DNA of 64,000 nt from Nocardia niigatensis NBRC 100131 (GTDB taxonomy: Bacteria > Actinomycetota > Actinomycetes > Mycobacteriales > Mycobacteriaceae): the NCBI RefSeq assembly GCF_000308655.1, contig NZ_BAGC01000003.1, forward strand, positions 124,001 through 188,000, given 5' to 3'. Position 1 is the first letter of the stretch; every line of letters starts with the position of its first letter. This document shows, in pieces, positions 25,051 to 34,035 of this stretch. The translations under genes were made by a program, and so were the position numbers. The notes below the pieces were generated by a model that ran no database searches, was not told where the DNA came from, and saw only the letters and a list, made by a program, of their open reading frames with translations.

Positions 25051-27573
25051 ATGGGTGCGGACATGGCTTCTGGTTCCGACCACCGTCCCGGCGGCTACTC
25101 GGCCGGAACGGACGCGAGTGCGGTGGCTGCCTTCGCAGCCGCCTGGGGCTCCGCTGTGGCTCCGCCCCGGATCGCCGACTATCTGCCGGACGCCACCACG
25201 CTGCGCCGTGGCGCCCTGATCGAACTCATCCGGGTGGATATGCGGCATCGCTGGCTGCCCCGCTCCACCGGGACCGACACGACCCCGCACAAGCGTTTGT
25301 GCGAATATTGCGCCGAATTCCCCGAACTCACGGCCGGGGATCTGCCCGCCGGGCTGGTGTACGAGGAGTTCGTCATCCGCAGGCACAGCGGAGAGCGGGT
25401 GGATCCGCGCGACTGCCTGCGCGAGTATCCGCATCAGGCGGCCGAGCTGCGGGAGCTGCTGAACGCCGACGACGAGGACCAGAGCACGCGGCGGGCCGGG
25501 CTGGACGAGTCCACGCGGGGCGACTTCGGGGCCGAACTCGCCGAACGGACGCAGCTGAACGTGACCACCCGGACCGGGCGGTTCGACGGGGACACCACCC
25601 GGGTGCCCGATCTGGGTGAGGTGACGCTGTACGAGGATCCCTCGCAACTGGTCGGCGCACCGGTCGAGCAGACCCGGGCCACCGGCGGCGTCACCACCCC
25701 CGAGACCGGGGAGCTGCTCGATCGCATCGAAATCGGCCAGCGCATAGACGATTTCGACCTGCTGACCACTCTCGGTTCCGGGGCGTTCGCCCGGGTCTTC
25801 CTGGCCCGGCAGCGCTCCCTGCAGCGGCTGGTCGCGGTGAAGATCTCGGCCGACCACGGCACCGAACCGCAGACCCTGGCCCAGCTCGACCACGACTACA
25901 TCGTGCGCGTCTTCGACCAGCGGCTGCTGTCGGAACTGCGCACCGAATCCGGGCGGCGGCTGCGGCTGCTGTACATGCAGTTCCTGCCCGGCGGCACCCT
26001 GCTCGGCGTGCTGCGCTGGGTGCGGGCCACCCCGCCCGCGGATCGCAGCGGGCGGCTGCTGCTGGACGCGGTCGACGCGGCCATGGAGGAGAAGGGCGAG
26101 ATCCGGCCCACCGACTCCAGCGTGCGCGCCGAACTGGCCGGGCTGAGCTGGCCGGAAACCGTGGCGTGGCTGGGCCGCCGGCTGGCCGAGGCGCTCGAGT
26201 ACGCGGACAGCCACGGCGTGTTGCACCGGGACGTGAAACCCGCGAATGTACTGCTCACCGCCGAGGCGGTCCCGAAACTGGCGGATTTCAATATCAGTTT
26301 CAGCCGGGAGTTGGACAGCTCCAGCCCGGTCGCGTACTTCGGCGGTTCACTGTCCTACATGTCGCCCGAACAACTGGAGGCCTGCCACCCCGGCACCGCC
26401 ACCAGCGCCGGCGACCTCGACACCCGCGCCGACATCTTCTCCCTCGGCGTGGTGCTGTGGGAGCTGCTCACCGGCGCCAAGCCCTTCGACGACACCACCG
26501 CCGGACCCGGCGACCACGGCGACCGCACCACCCTCGAGACCATGCTGGCCCGGCGGCGCGGCGGCGTCGACACCTCCGCCCTGGACCGGGTACCGCCCGA
26601 CTGTCCCGCCGCGCTGCGCCGCGTGCTGCTCACCTGCCTGGAGCCCGACCGCGAGCAGCGCTGGAGCAGCGGCGCGGTGCTGGCCAAACAACTCGAAATG
26701 TGCCTCGACGAGCGGGCCCGCGACCTGGTCGACCCGCCGCCGCACAGCTGGCGGATGCGCTTGCGGCCGTGGCTGATTCCGCTGGTCACGCTGGCCGTGG
26801 CGATTCCGAACACGCTGGCTTCGCTGTACAACATCGCGCACAACCAGGCGTTCATCGTCAGCCACCTGACCGGTTCCGCCATGCGCACCTTCGTGCTCAC
26901 GACGGCATCGGTGAACCTGCTGTTCTTCCCGCTCGGGGCGGCCTTCATCGCCTATCTGTGCCGGTACGTGATCGTGGTGCCGCGCGGGCTGCGCAAGGGC
27001 CGCGAATACGACCCGGAGACCTTGCGGCGGGCCCGCGCGGACGTGCTGCTGGCCGGGGAGCGCATCTCCATGGTGGTGTTCTCGTTATGGGTGGTCGCGG
27101 GCTTCGCCTTCCCGCTGGTGCTACGGACGACGGCCACCGATCTACCCGTCCCGGGCATCGTGCACTTCCTGGTGTCGCTGGTGGTGTGCGGGGCGATCGC
27201 GGTCGCGTATCCGTTCTTCCTGGTCGCCTTCTATCTGGTGCGGTGCATCTACCCGATGTTCCTGCGGCACGGGGACATCAGCGCCGAGGACGCGGTGTGG
27301 CTGCACCGGCTGGGCCGGCGCTGCACCACCTATCTGGCGGTGGCGGCGTCGGTGCCGCTGCTGGCGGTGGCGGGTGTGACCTTCCTGCCGCCGGAGGACA
27401 TTCCGCGGGTGATCGTCGCGGTCCGGGTGCTCAGCGTCGGCGGGATCGCCGCCTTCGTGCTGGTGTACATCATCTTCCGGGCGCTGGAGGCGGATCTGGC
27501 CGCGCTGGAGCGGGTGGTGTCGTCCGTCCGGTCGCCGCGCGAGTCCGGCCACGAGGCGGGCACCGAATCGTGA
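25051..27573 (+). CDS. Membrane-anchored Ser/Thr protein kinase with polytopic C-terminus
   Basis: An 840-residue protein. Residues about 25-141 form an alpha-helical domain (FAAAWGSAV...IELIRVDMRHRW...CLREYPHQAAELRELL) of the kind found ahead of kinases in Planctomycetes and some actinobacteria. An acidic Thr-rich linker follows, then a kinase domain (about 232-560) with G242-S-G-A-F, the catalytic lysine K264, HRDVKPANV (D394, N399) and DFN in place of DFG (D412). All catalytic residues are present, so activity is likely. From about 571 there are six hydrophobic helices, unlike the single helix and sensor of PknB-type kinases. The start is uncertain (ATG 25051 or 25063). It overlaps the next gene by four bases. 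Confidence 0.88.
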   Translation: MGADMASGSDHRPGGYSAGTDASAVAAFAAAWGSAVAPPRIADYLPDATTLRRGALIELIRVDMRHRWLPRSTGTDTTPHKRLCEYCAEFPELTAGDLPAGLVYEEFVIRRHSGERVDPRDCLREYPHQAAELRELLNADDEDQSTRRAGLDESTRGDFGAELAERTQLNVTTRTGRFDGDTTRVPDLGEVTLYEDPSQLVGAPVEQTRATGGVTTPETGELLDRIEIGQRIDDFDLLTTLGSGAFARVFLARQRSLQRLVAVKISADHGTEPQTLAQLDHDYIVRVFDQRLLSELRTESGRRLRLLYMQFLPGGTLLGVLRWVRATPPADRSGRLLLDAVDAAMEEKGEIRPTDSSVRAELAGLSWPETVAWLGRRLAEALEYADSHGVLHRDVKPANVLLTAEAVPKLADFNISFSRELDSSSPVAYFGGSLSYMSPEQLEACHPGTATSAGDLDTRADIFSLGVVLWELLTGAKPFDDTTAGPGDHGDRTTLETMLARRRGGVDTSALDRVPPDCPAALRRVLLTCLEPDREQRWSSGAVLAKQLEMCLDERARDLVDPPPHSWRMRLRPWLIPLVTLAVAIPNTLASLYNIAHNQAFIVSHLTGSAMRTFVLTTASVNLLFFPLGAAFIAYLCRYVIVVPRGLRKGREYDPETLRRARADVLLAGERISMVVFSLWVVAGFAFPLVLRTTATDLPVPGIVHFLVSLVVCGAIAVAYPFFLVAFYLVRCIYPMFLRHGDISAEDAVWLHRLGRRCTTYLAVAASVPLLAVAGVTFLPPEDIPRVIVAVRVLSVGGIAAFVLVYIIFRALEADLAALERVVSSVRSPRESGHEAGTES

Positions 27574-29768
27574 CCGACCTGCCGGCACAGGCCCTGGCCC
27601 GGTTCGCCGCCGATTGGGAATCCACCCTGCGCGGCGACCGCGACGAACCCCCGAGCCTCGAGGGCTACCTGCCCGACGGGCACGAGGTGCGGCTCGCGGT
27701 CCTCACCGATCTGGTGCGGGTGGACATGCGGCAGCGCTGGAGGCGCGCCGGCCTGGAGAAGCGGCTCGCGGAGTACCGCACGGAATTCCCGGAGGTGGGG
27801 GACAGCCCGGGCTTCGCCGATCTGGTGTGCGAGGAGTACGTGGCCCGCAGCCGGTTCCGGCCGGTCGACGTGGACAGTTTCACCGCCGAGTACCCGGAGG
27901 CGGCCGACGAGATCCGCCGCCGCTTCACCGGCGGGACGCCGCCGCCCTCGCCGCCCGTCCTGCCCGCGGGCATCGAGATCGGCCGCCGTCTCGATGACTT
28001 CGACCTGCTCACCGATCTCGGCGGACGCGGCCACCGCCGCATGTTCCTGGCCCGGCAGCGATCCATGCAGCGGCTGGTCGCGGTGCGAGTCGAGGCGGGC
28101 GTGGACAGCGACACCGACACCATCGCCCAGCTCGACCACCAGCACATCGTGCGCGTCTTCGACCAGCGCCTGATCGCCGAAGGCAGCACCGGACAACCGT
28201 TGCGGCTGCTGTACATGCAATATCTGCCCGGCGGCACCATCGAGGGCGTCCTGGACCGGCTGCGACAGGAAACCGCGGCCGGCCGTGACCGTCTCGACGG
28301 CGGACTGCTGCTGCGGGCCATCGACGCGGCCGGCGAGGCCAAAGGTGAGAGCCGCGCGTCCGGGTCGCGGGTGCGGACCGACATCGCCGGGATGAGCTGG
28401 CCGGAAACCGTGGCGTGGGTGGGACGGCGGCTCGCCGAGGCACTGGACTACGGGCTGCGGCAGGGGACACTGCATCACGACATCCGGCCCGCCAAAGTGC
28501 TCTTCACGGCGGAGGGCGTGCCCAAACTCGCGGATTTCGCGCTGGGCCCGGTGTACTGGAGCGCGGCGTTCCTCGGGGCGGATGCGAAAGACGCTGGGGC
28601 GCTGCGCTACCGATCGCCGGAAGCGCTGGCCGCCCTGCTGGATCCGTCGGCGCCGTTGCCCGACACCCGCAGCGACATCTACTCGCTCGGACTGGTGCTG
28701 TGGGAAATGCTCACCGGCACACTGCCCTTCGACGACTCGGACGCCGGAGCGGGCGCCGACGCGGTGCGCGCCATGCACGCCCGGCGAATGGCGGGCGTGC
28801 CCGCGGCGGCACTGGACACCCTGCCCGCCGACACCCCGGCCGCGCTGCGGCGGGTGCTGCTGGAATGCCTGCGACCCGAACCCGCGCGCCGCTGGCAGAC
28901 CGGCGGCCAGCTGGCCGGGCAGCTGAACCTGTGCCTGGATCCCCGGGCACGCGATCTGGTGGATCCGCCGCCGCACACCCTGTGGGCCCGGTTGCGCGGC
29001 TGGCCGGTGCCGATCGCGGTGCTGTGCGTGGGCCTGCCGAACGCCGTGGCCAGCTGGTACAACGTCCGGATCAACCAGAGTCTCGTCGTGAACGAGCTGC
29101 CCGTGATGGACCAGCATCGGTTCGAGCAGGTGGCGCTGGTGAACAATCTGGTCGCCTTCCCCCTGGCGGCTTTGCTGCTGTTGTGGCTGGCCCGCCGGCC
29201 GCTGACGGTCTCCTACCGGCTGGCCCGTGGGCACCGGTACACGCCGGCCCGGCTCGCCCGCGCCCGTGCCGACACGCTGCTGATGGGGGAGCGGGCGGTC
29301 TGGGTGCCGTTCGCCATGTGGCTGATCGCCGGGGTGGCCTGGCCGCTGGCGCTGGCCGGGACGGGAGTGCGGTTGCCGCACAATGCCTTCGCGCATTTCT
29401 TCACCGCGCAGGTGGTGTGCGCGACCATCGCGCTGGCCTATCCGTTCTTCCTGATCATGGTGTACGCGGTGCGGTCGCTGTATCCGCAGCTGCTGGCGCG
29501 CGGTTCGGTGGGACCGGCCGATCGGCGGCAGTTGTCGGCGCTGGCCCGGCGCAGCAATTTCTATCTCGCGGCGGCCGCGTCGGTGCCGCTGCTGGCGGTG
29601 GCCAGCGTGACCTTCGTGTCCACGGCCGATCTGTCGCTGGTGATCGGGCCGCTACGGCTGATCAGTGTCGGCGGCGTGCTCGCGTTCGTGGTGACCTATC
29701 GGCTCTCGCGGCTGCTGGAGGACGACCTCCAGGCGCTGGTGCGTGCCATTCCCGAAGGCGGCCACTGA
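27570..29768 (+). CDS. Predicted membrane pseudokinase, tandem paralogue
   Basis: A 732-residue paralogue of the preceding kinase with the same three-part layout: helical N-terminal domain (about 5-115), kinase-like domain (about 135-465) and six-helix membrane part (about 475-720). Catalytic positions are degraded: the glycine loop reads GGRGHRR, the ATP lysine is R173 (VAVRV), HRDVKPANV is HHDIRPAKV (D304 kept, R306, K309 replacing asparagine), and DFG is DFA (D322). It is probably catalytically dead, acting as an activator or scaffold for its neighbour. The GTG start overlaps the upstream TGA (GTGA), implying translational coupling. Confidence 0.86.
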   Translation: MTDLPAQALARFAADWESTLRGDRDEPPSLEGYLPDGHEVRLAVLTDLVRVDMRQRWRRAGLEKRLAEYRTEFPEVGDSPGFADLVCEEYVARSRFRPVDVDSFTAEYPEAADEIRRRFTGGTPPPSPPVLPAGIEIGRRLDDFDLLTDLGGRGHRRMFLARQRSMQRLVAVRVEAGVDSDTDTIAQLDHQHIVRVFDQRLIAEGSTGQPLRLLYMQYLPGGTIEGVLDRLRQETAAGRDRLDGGLLLRAIDAAGEAKGESRASGSRVRTDIAGMSWPETVAWVGRRLAEALDYGLRQGTLHHDIRPAKVLFTAEGVPKLADFALGPVYWSAAFLGADAKDAGALRYRSPEALAALLDPSAPLPDTRSDIYSLGLVLWEMLTGTLPFDDSDAGAGADAVRAMHARRMAGVPAAALDTLPADTPAALRRVLLECLRPEPARRWQTGGQLAGQLNLCLDPRARDLVDPPPHTLWARLRGWPVPIAVLCVGLPNAVASWYNVRINQSLVVNELPVMDQHRFEQVALVNNLVAFPLAALLLLWLARRPLTVSYRLARGHRYTPARLARARADTLLMGERAVWVPFAMWLIAGVAWPLALAGTGVRLPHNAFAHFFTAQVVCATIALAYPFFLIMVYAVRSLYPQLLARGSVGPADRRQLSALARRSNFYLAAAASVPLLAVASVTFVSTADLSLVIGPLRLISVGGVLAFVVTYRLSRLLEDDLQALVRAIPEGGH

Positions 29769-29787
29769 TTCCCCGTAGGCTCGGGGG

Positions 29788-30474
29788 GTGGCGATACGCG
29801 GCAGTGTCGAAACCTCGTTGGCGGAGTTGGCGGCTCGCGTTCGTCGGCGCGCCGATGGGCATTCCGGTCGGTTTCTTCTCGGGATCGCGGGCCCGCCCGG
29901 CGCGGGCAAATCCACCCTCGCCCGCGGCATTCGCGACGAACTGAACCTGGCCGCCGGCGCCACGATCGCCGAGGTCGCCCCGATGGACGGATTCCACCTG
30001 ACCACCGCGCAACTCCGCGCCGCCGGATTCCTCGACCGCAAGGGCGAACCCGACACCTTCGACACCGACGGCTACGTGGCCCTGCTACGCACCATCCGCG
30101 ACGCCGCCCCGGGCACGCCCGTCTCCTGGCCCACCTACGACCGCGAGATCCACGAACCCGTCCCCGGCGGCGTCGTGTTCGACCATCAATCCATCGTGGT
30201 GACCGAGGGCAACTACCTGCTGCTCGATGACCGCGCCCACCCCGCCTGGGCCGCCGTCCGCCCCCTGCTCGACGAGAGCTGGTACCTGGACGTGCCGCGC
30301 CCGATCATCGAACGGCGCCTGCTGCGCCGCCACATTCGCGGCGGCCGCACCCCCGAAGCCGCCCGCACCAAGGTGGCGCACAGCGATCTGCGCAACGCGG
30401 CCCTCGTCGAATCCACCCGCGCCCGAGCCGATCTGGTGCTGCGCAAGGCGGGACGCGGCTACCGCATCGACTGA
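29788..30474 (+). CDS. P-loop nucleoside/sugar kinase, uridine-kinase-like
   Basis: A 228-residue P-loop kinase. Walker A GIAGPPGAGKSTLA (about 31-44), then MDGFHLTTAQLRAAG and the FDTDGYVALL segment place it in the uridine kinase/phosphoribulokinase-like family often called nucleoside/nucleotide kinase or FrcK-like. It phosphorylates a small metabolite whose identity is unknown. The start is GTG 20 bases after the pseudokinase gene, so it may share that transcript. It converges with the PfkB gene. Confidence 0.85.
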   Translation: MAIRGSVETSLAELAARVRRRADGHSGRFLLGIAGPPGAGKSTLARGIRDELNLAAGATIAEVAPMDGFHLTTAQLRAAGFLDRKGEPDTFDTDGYVALLRTIRDAAPGTPVSWPTYDREIHEPVPGGVVFDHQSIVVTEGNYLLLDDRAHPAWAAVRPLLDESWYLDVPRPIIERRLLRRHIRGGRTPEAARTKVAHSDLRNAALVESTRARADLVLRKAGRGYRID

Positions 30475-30479
30475 GCGCG

Positions 30480-31373
30480 CTATCGTATCGACCGAATGTC
30501 GAAGTGCCGCATCCATTCCCGGGTGCCGATGAAACCACAGGAGGCCGTCGCCACCGTGGCCGCGTGCCGAAGCGCGACCGGGAAATCCGCGCCACGTTCG
30601 TGAAAATGACAGAACGCGCCGTGCAGAATGTCGCCCGCACCGAGCGTGTCGACCGCTGATGCCTCAGGGACGGAGATCTCGCCGCGTTCACCGTCCACCG
30701 AGTACCGGATCGGGCCGCCGCCTCCGGTGATCGCCGCCTGTCGCGGTCCCGTCGCATGCAGGTATTCGAATACCTTTCCAGCCGAATCAGCCTGTACCCC
30801 AGGCGGAGTGAAGGCACTCGAGCAGATCGCGATATCGACGACCGGCAGCAGCTCGCCGTGCACCGGGCGCCAGCGCCCGGCATCCAGCACCACCGGCACG
30901 CCCGCTGCCCGCGCCGCCGTCGCCAGCCGCAGCGCGGGCTCGGGATAGTGGCCGTCCAGCAGGAGCACCGTGGCCGCGCCGAGCAGATCGGCCGCCGCCG
31001 CGTCGAGGACCGGGTGGATCCGGGATCCGTCCAGCGACACGATGGTCCGGGTGGCCGCCGCGGTGGCGACGATGATCGAGGACACCGGCGGCTGCTGATC
31101 ACCGTCCGGTGTGAGGTCCACGGTGGTGACCCCGTGCTGCCCCAGATCGCCCCGAATCAGTTCCGCCAGTGGATGTTTGCCCAGCGCGGTCACCAGGGCC
31201 GGTGTCGCGCCGGACAGGAAGGCGTAGGTCACCGCCGCATTGGCTGCCGGTCCGCCCGCTCCGAGGAACAGGTCGGCGGCCTGGGTCTTGGAGTCCTCGG
31301 CGGGATACCGGTCGACGGCATAGGCGAGATCCAATGTCGACAATCCGGCGAAAACCGCACTCCTGCTACCCAT
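30480..31373 (-). CDS. PfkB-family sugar kinase
   Basis: A 297-residue ribokinase-fold kinase. Signatures are FLGAGGPAANAAVTYAFL near the N-terminus and DTLGAGDILHGAF with the catalytic aspartate near the C-terminus. The substrate could be a sugar, nucleoside or related compound. It starts 20 bases after the end of the SDR gene on the same strand, suggesting it is the third gene of an ALDH-SDR-PfkB operon. It converges with the uridine-kinase-like gene, with five bases between stop codons. Confidence 0.9.
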   Translation of the reverse strand: MGSRSAVFAGLSTLDLAYAVDRYPAEDSKTQAADLFLGAGGPAANAAVTYAFLSGATPALVTALGKHPLAELIRGDLGQHGVTTVDLTPDGDQQPPVSSIIVATAAATRTIVSLDGSRIHPVLDAAAADLLGAATVLLLDGHYPEPALRLATAARAAGVPVVLDAGRWRPVHGELLPVVDIAICSSAFTPPGVQADSAGKVFEYLHATGPRQAAITGGGGPIRYSVDGERGEISVPEASAVDTLGAGDILHGAFCHFHERGADFPVALRHAATVATASCGFIGTREWMRHFDIRSIR

Positions 31374-31393
31374 GCCGCCGACCCTACGACCAG

Positions 31394-32224
31394 CTAGTCG
31401 CGCACCCGGTGCTCGTACGCTTTACGCGCGTCGCTGTCCACATCGTCGAGGAAGGCGGTCTGCGAGCCGAGCGTGCGCCCGATGGCATCGCTCAGCGACT
31501 GCGGCAGCAGGCCGAAGAGCTGTGCCATGAAGCCCGCGACCGCGGTGACCCGCGCCTTGGCCTTGGGCTCCACGATCAGCTTGGCGATGGCGTCCGCGAT
31601 CTCCTCCGGCTCCGCCGGGCGCATCAGCTTGGGCAGCGAAACCCCAGAGCCCAGTTCGGTTTTCGTGAGCGTCGGCAGCACCGAGGAGAACGCGAGCCCG
31701 GTGCCGCGGTACTCCTCGCGCAGCGTGTCGGTGAAGCCGAGCACCGCGTGCTTGCTCGCGTTGTAGGTGGCCAGGCCCGGGATATGGCTCTCGCCCGCCA
31801 GCGAGGCGATATTGATGACGTGCCCGCGCCCGCGCGGCAGCATGCGCGCGATGGCCAGCTTGGAGCCGAGGATCACGCCGTACACATTGATGTCGAGAAT
31901 GCGGCGGGTGATCTGATCCGGTTCGTCCACCAGGCGCCCCGTGGGCATGATCCCGGCATTGTTGATCAGCACGTCGATCGGCCCGAGCTGCCGCTCCACC
32001 TCGTCGAGGAAGGCCTCGAAAGACTGCTGGTCGGTGACGTCCAGCTTGCCGTACACGTCGAAATCCCTTGCGGCGCCGGACTCCTTGACGGTGGTCTCGT
32101 CGATGTCACCGATGGCGATCTTGGCGCCGAGGGCCTGCAGGGTGGTCGCGGTGGCCAGGCCGATGCCGCGGGCGCCGCCGGTGATCACGACGACCTTGCC
32201 TGCGATCATTGTGAAGTCGGTCAT
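31394..32224 (-). CDS. Short-chain dehydrogenase/reductase
   Basis: A 276-residue SDR with TGGARGIG (cofactor), NNAGIMPTG, catalytic serine in NIASLAG and YNASK. The C-terminal extension (GLLPQSLSDAIGRTLG) resembles SDRs commonly found beside aldehyde dehydrogenases in mycobacteria. Its ATG overlaps the stop codon of the aldehyde dehydrogenase gene (TGATG), so translation is coupled. Together they could oxidise an alcohol to aldehyde to acid; the substrate is unknown. Confidence 0.93.
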   Translation of the reverse strand: MTDFTMIAGKVVVITGGARGIGLATATTLQALGAKIAIGDIDETTVKESGAARDFDVYGKLDVTDQQSFEAFLDEVERQLGPIDVLINNAGIMPTGRLVDEPDQITRRILDINVYGVILGSKLAIARMLPRGRGHVINIASLAGESHIPGLATYNASKHAVLGFTDTLREEYRGTGLAFSSVLPTLTKTELGSGVSLPKLMRPAEPEEIADAIAKLIVEPKAKARVTAVAGFMAQLFGLLPQSLSDAIGRTLGSQTAFLDDVDSDARKAYEHRVRD

Positions 32225-33879
32225 CACAGCCCCCGAACGGTCTTGATGATGGCGGGCACGTTGATGCGCCGCAGTCCGCGGGTGCCCGCCGCGCGCATGG
32301 CGCTCATGGCGAAGGTCAGCTTGGCCGGCGAATACGGGAACCACAGCGGCTCTTTGGCCTGCGTCGGCAGGATCGGCTTGGTGATGGCCTGCTGACGGCA
32401 GTACTTGCGTACGCCGTTGGCCCCGCCCCAGCGCGCGCCGGTGCCGGACAGGCCCCAGCCGCCCATGGGCAGCGCGAAGCTGAACATATTGGCGAACACG
32501 TCGTTGATGTTGACCGCGCCCGCGTTCAACTGGCGCGCAACGCGTTCGGCGCGATCCTTGTCGCCGGACCACACCGACGCGGACAGGCCGTAGATCGAAT
32601 CATTGGCCAGCCGAATCGCTTCCGCCTCGTTCGCCACCTTCATGACCGGCAGGGTGGGTCCGAAGGTCTCCTCGGTCATGCAGCTCATGGTGTGGTCCAC
32701 GTCGGCGAGCACGGTGGGCTCGAACAGGGTGCCGACGCCGGTGCGCTTGCCGCCGGTGGTGACCCGCGCGCCCGCCTTGACGGCCTCCTCGACATGCCGC
32801 TGCACGATCAGGGTCTGGTTCTCGTTGGCCAGCGCGCCCATGTCGTACTTGGGCTGCCGGCCGTCGACGCCCTGGCGGACCTCCTTGACCGCGGCGGTCA
32901 GCTTCCGCAGGAACTCGTCGTAGACCGGCGCTTCCACGTACACGCGCTCGACCGAGATGCACACCTGCCCGGCATTGAACAGCCCGCCGAAGGCGATGCC
33001 GTGCGCCGCGCGATCCAGGTCGGCGTCGGCGAGCACGATGGCCGGGTCCTTGCCGCCCAGCTCCAGGCTGAACGGGATCATCCGCTCGGTGCAGGCCGCG
33101 GCGATCTTGCGGCCGGTGGCGGTGGAACCGGTGAACTGGATGTAGTCGGCGTTCCCGACCACGGCGGCGCCGGTCTCGCCCGCGCCGGTGACCACCTCGA
33201 ACACCGGCGGCGCGCCGATCTCACGCCAGCCGCGCGCCAGTTCGACCGCTGAGAGCGGTGTCACCTCGGAGGGTTTCAGGATGACCGCCGCGCCCGCGGC
33301 CAGTGCCGGGATCACGTCGATGACCGGCATGGCCAGCGGGAAGTTCCACGGGGTGATCACGCCGACCACCTGGTAGGGCCGGAACACGGTGGTCAGCTGC
33401 TTCACCCGGGCCAGCGGGCTGTGCGGCGAAGGATGCTCGTCGGCAAGGAATTTCGCGGCGCGGCGGGCGTAGTAGCCGGTCAGGTCCACCGAGAACGCCG
33501 GGTCGATGAGCGAGTCCACGCGGGCCTTGCCGGTCTCGGACTGCAGCACGTCGGCCAGGTGATCGGTGTTGTCCACCAGCCAGTCCTGCAACTTCAGCAG
33601 CCACTCCTTGCGCCTGTCGGGGCCCAGGGCCTCCCAGGCGGGCTGGTGCGCGCGCAGCGCGGCGACCTTGGCGGCGACCGTCTCGGCGGAATCGATCGGG
33701 ACCGTACCGGCCAGGGCGCCGGTTGCCGGATTACGGACCTCGATCTCGGTGGCGGGCGCCGGAACCGCCTCGGGTTTCGGGGTGACTGCCGCTTTCGGGG
33801 CGGCCTTGACGGCGGCCCCGGCCGGCTTGCGGGTCCCGGTCTTGCGAGCGGTGCCCGCGGCGGGTTCGGTATTGGTCAC
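32224..33879 (-). CDS. Aldehyde dehydrogenase, succinate-semialdehyde-dehydrogenase-like
   Basis: A 551-residue NAD(P)-dependent ALDH. Visible features are ITPWNFPLAMPV, FTGSTATGRKIA, the general-base glutamate in LELGGKDPA and the nucleophile cysteine in FNAGQVCISVERVYV. The family resemblance is to GabD2-type succinate-semialdehyde dehydrogenases. The first 45 residues are a low-complexity Lys/Ala/Pro/Thr stretch not needed for the fold. GTG 33879 is preceded by GGAGG. It heads an operon with an SDR and a PfkB kinase, divergent from a PucR regulator. Confidence 0.93.
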   Translation of the reverse strand: MTNTEPAAGTARKTGTRKPAGAAVKAAPKAAVTPKPEAVPAPATEIEVRNPATGALAGTVPIDSAETVAAKVAALRAHQPAWEALGPDRRKEWLLKLQDWLVDNTDHLADVLQSETGKARVDSLIDPAFSVDLTGYYARRAAKFLADEHPSPHSPLARVKQLTTVFRPYQVVGVITPWNFPLAMPVIDVIPALAAGAAVILKPSEVTPLSAVELARGWREIGAPPVFEVVTGAGETGAAVVGNADYIQFTGSTATGRKIAAACTERMIPFSLELGGKDPAIVLADADLDRAAHGIAFGGLFNAGQVCISVERVYVEAPVYDEFLRKLTAAVKEVRQGVDGRQPKYDMGALANENQTLIVQRHVEEAVKAGARVTTGGKRTGVGTLFEPTVLADVDHTMSCMTEETFGPTLPVMKVANEAEAIRLANDSIYGLSASVWSGDKDRAERVARQLNAGAVNINDVFANMFSFALPMGGWGLSGTGARWGGANGVRKYCRQQAITKPILPTQAKEPLWFPYSPAKLTFAMSAMRAAGTRGLRRINVPAIIKTVRGL

Positions 33880-34035
33880 GATGTGCCCCTCCACGTGCGC
33901 TTCGTTGCGACGATGAGCTGTGCCCCAGCTCACTGGACTATGATCGTGACACAATTTCGTGAGCCCATGCTTGGCCAATCGAGTCAATTGTTCCGGCCGG
34001 TTTTGTGCTCGGAGTACAACCTCGGAGGAGTGCCC

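Noticed and set aside
26166..27569. Upstream extension of the pseudokinase frame through the first kinase gene
   Set aside because: The extension is an out-of-phase reading of the first kinase (Arg/Gly/Ala-rich); homology begins at the GTG at 27570.
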